Below, piece after piece: positions 1 to 5,114 of a stretch of 5,114 nt of DNA; position 1 is the stretch's first letter; each line of letters begins with the position of its first letter. The position numbers and the translations under genes are program-made. The stretch comes from an uncultured Porphyromonadaceae bacterium (GTDB taxonomy: Bacteria > Bacteroidota > Bacteroidia > Bacteroidales > CAMTPD01): NCBI GenBank assembly GCA_947074265.1, contig CAMTPD010000171.1, forward strand, positions 1-5,114, given 5' to 3'. Below the pieces are notes generated by a model. It was not told where the DNA came from. It saw only the letters and a list, made by a program, of their open reading frames with translations, and ran no database searches.

Positions 1-73
1 TGTGTTTCTGGTATTTGTCGCTAACGACAGTGTTAAATGTAGTATGAAGATTTCAGAATGTATCAGTTTTTGC
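1..73. other. Left-edge stretch with no supportable gene
   Basis: No reading frame here has recognisable protein character. The only structure seen is a small hairpin, TGTCG (16-20) and CGACA (25-29) around a 4-nt loop, with no T-run on the plus strand. It could be the tail of a feature lying outside the window; nothing can be assigned. Confidence 0.3.
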
Positions 74-116
74 AAAAAAAAAACTGTAGCAGACTATTTT
101 TATCTACTACAGTTTT
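74..116 (-). terminator. Rho-independent terminator of the RNase R-PAP2 unit
   Basis: Arms at 80-93 and 103-116 form a 14-position stem with one internal mismatch (C90 opposite A106) around a 9-nt loop at 94-102. Read on the minus strand, the second arm runs straight into an uninterrupted run of ten T (83 down to 74), the classic hairpin plus U-tract. It begins about 20 nt past the PAP2 stop codon. The plus strand has only four T after the same hairpin, so the terminator should act mainly on minus-strand transcripts. Confidence 0.9.
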
Positions 117-136
117 GTACAATTAGGTATAAAGCC

Positions 137-802
137 TTAATAATTGAAATTATAGGCTTGAAGAATATCTTTTGAAGCTTTACTCTTTTTTGCTTCATGC
201 TTTTTCATCCACCATTTGTTTACTTCATAACCCAACCACGCACTACCTGCTCCGATCAGGGCTCCGCAAAGTACGTCGGAAGGATAGTGAACACCAAGTT
301 GCATTCTAGAGAATCCTACCGATGCTGCCCAAAGATAAGATGGAGCTATGATATACCATTTGGGATAAGCTAGCGTGAGAGCTGTTGCTGTTGTAAAAGC
401 AAATGATGTGTGTCCGGATGGAAAAGAAGGAGAGTCTTCCCGTTTTCCTCGCAATACGATACCATCGGGATGCGCTTCGAAAGGACGTTTGCGATCTACG
501 CTATATTTTAGTCCTAAGGTTACTACACCATTGGCAACGAGAGCTCCAGTCATCCAAAGTCCGTTTTGCAAAGCTTTTTTGTCATCTTGGATTAGTCCAT
601 ATACAATAAGTCCGGCTGGTACGCCACAAGTTACATACGCAAAAGAGTTTGAAAACACCTTGCTGTAATTGGTCACAAAGCGACTATCTATTCCATTGAT
701 ATCTTTAAGTAGACGATAGTCGAAACTTTCTGCCGATGCTTTGGGTGTATGCATGCACACACCCAAAACGATCAGTATAAGAATGGTTAGTTTATTTCTC
801 AT
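137..802 (-). CDS. PAP2-family phosphatase, secreted/membrane-anchored
   Basis: This is a 221-residue phosphatidic acid phosphatase type 2 (PAP2/acid phosphatase) protein. All three family signature motifs are intact: K99-x6-R106-P107, P128-S129-G130-H131, and S165-R166-x5-H172-x3-D176. H172 is the expected nucleophile and H131 the acid/base. Residues 1-24 look like a signal peptide (basic start, hydrophobic stretch from L5 to V16, AxA-type cleavage after A24). Hydrophobic segments at about 52-72, 80-98, 132-164 and 176-195 suggest a membrane-embedded core with the active site on the periplasmic side; the C-terminus is lysine-rich (200-211). The family dephosphorylates lipid phosphates or pyrophosphates. 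Candidate substrates are undecaprenyl pyrophosphate, lipid A phosphate or phosphatidylglycerol phosphate, and the sequence alone does not decide. The start ATG lies 10 nt after the RNase R stop with no clear Shine-Dalgarno, so it is probably co-transcribed with RNase R. Confidence 0.93.
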   Translation of the reverse strand: MRNKLTILILIVLGVCMHTPKASAESFDYRLLKDINGIDSRFVTNYSKVFSNSFAYVTCGVPAGLIVYGLIQDDKKALQNGLWMTGALVANGVVTLGLKYSVDRKRPFEAHPDGIVLRGKREDSPSFPSGHTSFAFTTATALTLAYPKWYIIAPSYLWAASVGFSRMQLGVHYPSDVLCGALIGAGSAWLGYEVNKWWMKKHEAKKSKASKDILQAYNFNY

Positions 803-812
803 TCAAAAAAAT

Positions 813-2957
813 CTATTCTTCAATTGCAAAATCGAGTTGTTTACGCTCTAAGTTTGCTTGTACAACTCGGATAGTTAACGGATCCCCTAAACGGTAGCGA
901 CGTTTGCGTCTGCGTCCGATAAGGCAATAGTTTTTCTCATCAAATTCGTAATAGTCGTCGTCGAGATCACGAATAGGAACCATTCCTTCGCATTTGTTTT
1001 CATTAAGCTCGACGTACAATCCCCATTCGGTAACACCAGAGATAACACCGTCAAATATCTGACCGATCTTATCTGATAGGAATTCTACTTGTTTGTATTT
1101 GATAGAAGCTCTTTCGGCACTTGCGGCAACTTGTTCCATGCTAGAACAGTGTTTGCACAAGTCTTCATACTTTTTCTCGGCCACACTGCGACCTCCACTC
1201 AAATAGCGTTCGAGCAAGCGGTGCACCATCATGTCGGGATAACGACGAATTGGGGATGTAAAGTGCGTATAATATTCGAAAGCCAATCCGTAATGTCCAA
1301 TGTTTTCGGTCGAATAAACTGCTTTGGCCATTGCTCGGATCGCAACTGTTTCGATCAAGTTTTCTTCACGCTTACCTTGTACTTCATCAAGCAAAGTATT
1401 GATTCCTTTTGAAATGTCTACTTTCTTGCCTTCTGTTTGTAGGCGATAGCCAAATCGGCGGATGAATGCGGCAAAGTTTTCCATCTTTTCCGGATCCGGA
1501 AGGTCGTGGATACGATACACAAACGTCTTTGGTTTTTTGTTGTTGGTTGGTTTACCAATAATCTCGGCAACCGTACGGTTGGCAAGCAACATAAACTCTT
1601 CGATTAGTTTGTTGGCATCTTTCGAATACTTGAAGTATACGCTTAGTGGCTTTCCTTTATCATCGATTTCGAAACGAACTTCATGACGGTCAAAATTGAT
1701 TGCACCGTGCTTGAAGCGGTTATTTCTCAATATCTTTGCAAGAGAGTCTAATTTCAAGATCTCTTCTTTGTAGTCACCTTCTCCGGTTTCGATAATTTCT
1801 TGTGCTTCTTCGTAGGTAAAGCGGCGATCCGATTCGATTACGGTACGAGCTACGCGAGAGGTTTTTACTTCTCCTTCGTCGTTCATCTCAAATATAGCAG
1901 AAAAACAAAGTTTCTCTTCATTTGGTCGTAGCGAACAGATTCCGTTACTCAATCGTTCGGGTAGCATCGGGATAGTACGGTCTACCAAGTAAACCGAAGT
2001 TGCTCTCGATTCTGCTTCACGGTCGATCACATCATCCGGTTGCACGTAGTGTGTAACGTCGGCAATGTGTACACCAATCTCCCACAGACCTGAAGGCAAT
2101 TGACGAATCGACAAGGCATCGTCAAAGTCTTTTGCATCTTTAGGGTCGATCGTAAAGGTTGTAATACCACGGAAGTCTTCACGTTTGGCAATTTCTTCAG
2201 CACTGATAACATCCGGAATCTGATCTGCCGTACGTTCTACGTTTTCAGGGTATTTATATGGCAATCCAAACTCTGCCAAGATAGCGTGCATCTCGGTGTT
2301 GTTATCTCCTTGTTTACCTAAAACGTCAAGCACCTCTCCAATCGGATTCTTCGCTTTATCAGGCCATGAGGTAATGCGTACTACTGCTTTTTCTCCATTT
2401 TTACCGCCTTTCAATTTATCTTTTGGGATAAAAATGTCGTTTGATAATAAACGACTTTCGGTCATCAAGAAGGCATAGCCTTTAGTAACATCCAATGTTC
2501 CTACAAAACGATTGTCGGCACGCTCCAATACTTCAAGTACTTCGGCTTCGAGGTCTTTATTTTTACGTTTGGCAAGTAACTGTACTCGAACTTTGTCTCC
2601 TGTAAGCGCGTGACCGGCATTGCGATCTACGACTAATATCGGACTGCTTCCATCTTCCGGAATGAACGAATTCTTTCCATTGCTTCTGCGTTCGAATGTT
2701 CCTACCGATGTAGTACCAATTCCATTCAATTTATACTTTCCTTGTTCTACTTCGATTAAGAAATCGTCTGCAGCAAGATCATAGAGTGCATCAATAACAA
2801 GTAACTTTAAAGCATCGGTAGAAGCTCCTACCGCACGTCCCACCTGTTTGTAATTCAATACTTCCTTCGGAGAAGCAGCAAACAGATCGATGATCATTTT
2901 GATCAACTCTTTCTTTTTTACGCGTGTTGCTTTTATATCTTTTTTCTTCTTGGCCAT
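813..2957 (-). CDS. rnr: Ribonuclease R (RNase II/RNB family 3'-5' exoribonuclease)
   Basis: This 714-residue cytoplasmic exoribonuclease degrades structured RNA processively from the 3' end, with roles in mRNA decay and in rRNA/tmRNA quality control. Reading order: lysine-rich start (3-18), winged-helix region (about 15-78), two cold-shock/OB domains (about 85-145 and 150-212), RNB catalytic domain (about 262-590), and S1 domain (about 632-712). The metal-binding aspartates are D271, D277, D279 and D280 in DPKDAKDFDD. Y323 sits where the family has its 3'-end-stacking tyrosine, and the RNA-binding block TSPIRRYPD is at 567-575. The winged helix plus the DPKDAKDFDD block favour RNase R over RNase II. 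The protein ends just after S1, without the basic tail of the longer E. coli enzyme. I chose the ATG at 2957 (protein MAKKKK...) over an in-frame TTG at 2966, which adds only three residues. It is first in the minus-strand unit, with PAP2 10 nt downstream. Confidence 0.96.
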   Translation of the reverse strand: MAKKKKDIKATRVKKKELIKMIIDLFAASPKEVLNYKQVGRAVGASTDALKLLVIDALYDLAADDFLIEVEQGKYKLNGIGTTSVGTFERRSNGKNSFIPEDGSSPILVVDRNAGHALTGDKVRVQLLAKRKNKDLEAEVLEVLERADNRFVGTLDVTKGYAFLMTESRLLSNDIFIPKDKLKGGKNGEKAVVRITSWPDKAKNPIGEVLDVLGKQGDNNTEMHAILAEFGLPYKYPENVERTADQIPDVISAEEIAKREDFRGITTFTIDPKDAKDFDDALSIRQLPSGLWEIGVHIADVTHYVQPDDVIDREAESRATSVYLVDRTIPMLPERLSNGICSLRPNEEKLCFSAIFEMNDEGEVKTSRVARTVIESDRRFTYEEAQEIIETGEGDYKEEILKLDSLAKILRNNRFKHGAINFDRHEVRFEIDDKGKPLSVYFKYSKDANKLIEEFMLLANRTVAEIIGKPTNNKKPKTFVYRIHDLPDPEKMENFAAFIRRFGYRLQTEGKKVDISKGINTLLDEVQGKREENLIETVAIRAMAKAVYSTENIGHYGLAFEYYTHFTSPIRRYPDMMVHRLLERYLSGGRSVAEKKYEDLCKHCSSMEQVAASAERASIKYKQVEFLSDKIGQIFDGVISGVTEWGLYVELNENKCEGMVPIRDLDDDYYEFDEKNYCLIGRRRKRRYRLGDPLTIRVVQANLERKQLDFAIEE

Positions 2958-2995
2958 AGCAATCAAAGCATTTAGGCATTTTTAATAATATACTA

Positions 2996-3024
2996 CAAAG
3001 TAACGAATAAATTCAATTGTAAAA
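2996..3024 (-). promoter_or_regulatory. Possible promoter for the RNase R-PAP2 unit
   Basis: On the minus strand, TTACTTTG (3003 to 2996) resembles the Bacteroidota -7 box TAnnTTTG with one deviation: T instead of A at the second position. A TTTT (3024 to 3021) lies 17 nt upstream, a poor match to the -33 TTTG box. This would place the transcript start near 2989 and give a leader of about 30 nt, rich in A and T, with no Shine-Dalgarno. The call rests on motif similarity only. Confidence 0.35.
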
Positions 3025-3026
3025 CA

Positions 3027-3055
3027 TTTAAGAAAAGGTTATGCCCTTATATTTG
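3027..3055 (+). promoter_or_regulatory. Bacteroidota-type promoter for the SDR gene
   Basis: TATATTTG at 3048-3055 matches the Bacteroidota -7 consensus TAnnTTTG exactly. Upstream, TTTA at 3027-3030 is an imperfect -33 box (consensus TTTG), with a 17-nt spacer that is a little short for the class. Transcription would start around 3062, leaving only about 13 nt before the ATG at 3075. The box and its distance to the gene are seen directly; promoter activity is inferred. Confidence 0.55.
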
Positions 3056-3074
3056 CAAAAAAATAACATGCATC

Positions 3075-4079
3075 ATGCGAATTTTAATAACAGGGGCTAG
3101 TGGTTTTATTGGCGGTTTTTTGGTACAAGAAGCTTTGAACCGTGGATATGAAGTATGGGCAGGGGTAAGGGCTCGTAGTAATACATCTAACTTGCAGGAT
3201 AGCAGGATTCATTTTATTGATTTAAAATATGCTGATCTAAAGGCCCTCTCGAATCAGTTGGAGGAGTTTAAAACACAATATGGCGCAATCGATTATGTAA
3301 TTCATAATGCCGGACTCACCAAGTCGCTTCATGTGGCAGATTTTGATCGTGTCAATTATCAGTATACGCGTAATTTGATCGATGCTTTGTGTGAAAGTGG
3401 GAATACTCCAAAGAAATTTGTATTGATGAGTAGTCTTAGTTCGTTTGGATTGGGAGACGAAGAGAATTATACGCCTTTTCAACGAAACGACAAACCGAAC
3501 CCCAATACGGCTTATGGACAAAGTAAACTGAAAGCGGAACAATATTTGGAGTCGCTTACAGATTTTCCATATATGATTTTACGACCAACAGGTGTATATG
3601 GACCGGGAGAGAAAGATTACTTCCTGAATGTAAAGGCCGTGAAGTCGGGAATTGAGGTAGGGCTTGGTTTTCGTCCGCAACAAATTACATTTATCTATGT
3701 GACCGACTTAGTAAAGGTTGCTTATCTGGCTCTTGAAAGTCCGTTGTCTAATAAGGCATATTTTATAGCAGATGGAGATGTTTATACAGATGCGGAGTAC
3801 AGTGCTCTGTTGAAAGAGCTGCTCGGAAAGAAGCATTCAGTAAAGTTGCGTTTACCTCTTTGGGTTGGAAAAGTAGCCTGTTTTGCCGCGGAGCAAGTGG
3901 GTAAATTAACTGGAAATGTACCAACATTGAATCTCGATAAATATAAGATATTGAAGCAACGAAACTGGAAGTGCGATATAGAACCGCTACAAAAGGAGTT
4001 GAGGTTTGCACCCGAATATCCGCTTCGTCGAGGACTCGAAGCTTGCATCAAGTGGTATAAAGAAGCCGGTTGGCTTTAA
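3075..4079 (+). CDS. NAD(P)-dependent epimerase/dehydratase, extended SDR family
   Basis: This 334-residue soluble cytoplasmic protein is an extended short-chain dehydrogenase/reductase, with no signal peptide. The Rossmann glycine motif G7-x2-G10-x2-G13 follows the first beta strand. HNAG (77-80) is the cofactor-supporting NAG-type motif. The catalytic set is Y147-x3-K151 with a serine from the S119/S120/S122 cluster. RPTGVYGPG (170-178) is the usual extended-SDR substrate-domain entry. After beta-2 the sequence is VRARSN (31-36), basic rather than acidic, which favours NADP(H). The C-terminal third (about 180-334) is the variable substrate domain, and the overall pattern resembles the 3-beta-hydroxysteroid dehydrogenase/dihydroflavonol reductase-like branch more than sugar epimerases such as GalE. 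The substrate is unknown. The ATG at 3075 puts the glycine motif at the expected position. The gene stands alone, divergent from RNase R and convergent with DusB. Confidence 0.9.
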   Translation: MRILITGASGFIGGFLVQEALNRGYEVWAGVRARSNTSNLQDSRIHFIDLKYADLKALSNQLEEFKTQYGAIDYVIHNAGLTKSLHVADFDRVNYQYTRNLIDALCESGNTPKKFVLMSSLSSFGLGDEENYTPFQRNDKPNPNTAYGQSKLKAEQYLESLTDFPYMILRPTGVYGPGEKDYFLNVKAVKSGIEVGLGFRPQQITFIYVTDLVKVAYLALESPLSNKAYFIADGDVYTDAEYSALLKELLGKKHSVKLRLPLWVGKVACFAAEQVGKLTGNVPTLNLDKYKILKQRNWKCDIEPLQKELRFAPEYPLRRGLEACIKWYKEAGWL

Positions 4080-4084
4080 TGGAT

Positions 4085-4134
4085 AAAGAAAACGGGATCA
4101 ATACTGAATAAAATAAACACAGCACTGATCCCGT
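4085..4134 (-). terminator. Terminator downstream of dusB, between convergent genes
   Basis: Arms at 4092-4106 and 4120-4134 pair around a 13-nt loop. In the minus-strand RNA all 15 positions can pair, with two G-U wobbles, and the stem is followed by TTTTCTTT (4092 down to 4085), giving a good intrinsic terminator 6 nt past the dusB stop. In the plus-strand RNA the two wobbles become A-C mismatches, leaving a 9-bp perfect base, and no T-run follows. It may stop SDR transcription only weakly. Confidence 0.82.
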
Positions 4135-4140
4135 AGTTAT

Positions 4141-5114
4141 TTATAGAAGATTAAATCGTTCGGGTATCGCATCTAGGATTGCAAACAGTTCTTCTACAGA
4201 ACCTGCGCGTAACATATCGATACGTGTTGATTTGAAATCAGGAATTCCCTTGAACAACGGTGTTGCAGCTAAGTGACGTCTGATGTGCAATATGCCACGA
4301 TGCTCGTCAAGTCGCTCCACACTTTGCATTACTTGCTTTTTAATTACATCAAGATACCATTGGAAAGATTCGGCAGGAAGTTGCTCGCCTGTTTTCAAGT
4401 AATGAGAAATCTCTCTGAAGATCCATGGACGACCAATGCTACCACGACCAATCATTACGGCATCTACTCCGTATTTATCAAACTTTTCTTTACAACCTTC
4501 CGGTGTCGTAACATCTCCGTTTCCGATAATCGGGATGTGCATACGCGGATTGTTTTTTACTTCGCCGATCAGTGTCCAATCTGCTTCGCCGGTATACATT
4601 TGGCTACGCGTACGACCATGTATTGCTAATGCTGCAATTCCTGTATCTTGTAGTTCTTCTGCCAAGTCTACGATGATCTTTGAATCGTTGTCCCAGCCTA
4701 AGCGTGTTTTTACCGTAACAGGTATATTTACAGCTTTTACTACTTCGCGCGTAATCTCAGTCATCAACGGTGTATTGCGCAACATTCCGGCACCGGCGCC
4801 TTTGCCCGCAACGCGTTTTACCGGACAGCCAAAGTTAATATCCAAGACATCCGGACGAGCTAGTTCGCAAATTTTTGCAGCTTCTACCATTGCCTCGACT
4901 TCGCGTCCGTAAATTTGAATTACGACCGGACGTTCGTCATCACTAACCTTTAGTTTCTGTTCTGTTTTATTTACGCTGCGAATGAGCGCATCGCTCGAAA
5001 CGAACTCTGTATATACCATGTCTGCCCCAAACTGCTTGCACAGCAGACGAAAAGAGATGTCGGTAACATCTTCCATCGGTGCTAAAAGGATGGGGTATTT
5101 TCCTAAGTCAATAT
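4141..5114 (-). CDS. dusB: tRNA-dihydrouridine synthase B, 5' end cut by window edge
   Basis: This FMN enzyme reduces uridine to dihydrouridine in tRNA with NADPH, in the cytoplasm. The frame stays open from the stop at 4141 to the right edge and encodes IDLGKYPILLAP directly before the ATG at 5076. KYPILLAPMEDVTD is the conserved FMN-binding start of the TIM barrel, so that ATG is internal and the true start lies beyond the window. Numbering from that Met: NFGCPV (81-86) carries the catalytic C84; KTRLGW (123-128) and HGRTR (153-157) are further conserved blocks; GNGDV (185-189) and IGRGSIGRPW (209-218) form the phosphate-binding end. The helical tRNA-binding domain follows (about 225-311). 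The 323 visible residues are close to full length for DusB; DusB is preferred over DusA/DusC on the MEDVTD and VKRVAGKGAGAGM patterns. The gene is convergent with the SDR. Confidence 0.95.
   Translation of the reverse strand, partial: IDLGKYPILLAPMEDVTDISFRLLCKQFGADMVYTEFVSSDALIRSVNKTEQKLKVSDDERPVVIQIYGREVEAMVEAAKICELARPDVLDINFGCPVKRVAGKGAGAGMLRNTPLMTEITREVVKAVNIPVTVKTRLGWDNDSKIIVDLAEELQDTGIAALAIHGRTRSQMYTGEADWTLIGEVKNNPRMHIPIIGNGDVTTPEGCKEKFDKYGVDAVMIGRGSIGRPWIFREISHYLKTGEQLPAESFQWYLDVIKKQVMQSVERLDEHRGILHIRRHLAATPLFKGIPDFKSTRIDMLRAGSVEELFAILDAIPERFNLL

Noticed and set aside
15..30. Small hairpin near the left edge as a second terminator
   Set aside because: Only 5 bp of stem plus one wobble, and no T-run follows on the plus strand. 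This is too weak to call.
2..178. Plus-strand frame open from the left edge through the terminator
   Set aside because: It runs through the poly-A tract and the terminator hairpin and into the PAP2 3' end. The translation has no recognisable character, so it is very unlikely to be coding.
375..668. A 97-codon plus-strand frame opposite the PAP2 gene
   Set aside because: It overlaps all the PAP2 catalytic motifs on the opposite strand and has no features of its own.
1089..1412. A 107-codon open frame on the plus strand, opposite rnr
   Set aside because: Antisense to the conserved RNB/S1 coding region, no family features, and no promoter or start context.
2791..2979. A 62-codon minus-strand frame with Cys residues near its start, overlapping the beginning of rnr
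   Set aside because: It shares the strand but not the frame with rnr. The Cys pattern does not form a zinc-binding motif, and rnr is clearly the real gene.
3782..4051. Overlapping minus-strand frames opposite the SDR C-terminal part
   Set aside because: Both are antisense to the SDR gene and rich in Ser, Phe and Arg with no protein character.
4436..4912. A 158-codon open frame on the plus strand, opposite dusB
   Set aside because: It lies wholly antisense to a well-supported DusB gene, has no recognisable domain and has low-complexity composition. It is a shadow of the codon pattern on the other strand.

Overview
The window is an ordinary-looking, AT-rich chromosomal segment, most likely from a member of the Bacteroidota (Bacteroidales such as Bacteroides, Parabacteroides or Dysgonomonas). 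Three things point there: the protein flavour of the genes, the absence of convincing Shine-Dalgarno sequences before the visible starts, and a TATATTTG box just upstream of the one plus-strand gene, which fits the Bacteroidota -7 consensus TAnnTTTG. The genus cannot be fixed from sequence reading alone. I see no mobile element, CRISPR array, tRNA, rRNA or phage gene.

Layout, left to right. Positions 1-136 hold no supportable gene but do contain a strong intrinsic terminator (74-116, minus strand). It closes a two-gene minus-strand unit: RNase R (813-2957) followed after 10 nt by a secreted/membrane PAP2-family phosphatase (137-802). A 117-bp AT-rich divergent intergenic region (2958-3074) carries a plausible plus-strand promoter and a weaker minus-strand one. 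A plus-strand extended short-chain dehydrogenase/reductase follows (3075-4079). A hairpin at 4085-4134 then separates it from a convergent minus-strand tRNA-dihydrouridine synthase, DusB (4141 to the right edge). DusB is cut by the window edge: its frame stays open past the internal ATG at 5076, and the N-terminal FMN-binding segment is encoded upstream of that ATG.

Two of the four genes act in RNA metabolism: RNase R degrades structured RNA 3' to 5', and DusB makes dihydrouridine in tRNA. The PAP2 phosphatase would act on lipid phosphates or pyrophosphates outside the cytoplasmic membrane, and the SDR probably reduces or oxidises an unknown small molecule with NADP(H). Nothing in the window ties the four into one pathway. 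The only likely co-transcription is RNase R with PAP2. I found no evidence for a new biological system. The points most worth checking are the PAP2 substrate (lipid A phosphatase versus undecaprenyl pyrophosphatase), the back-to-back promoters, a tiny reading frame overlapping the SDR start, and the strand-biased terminator between the convergent genes.
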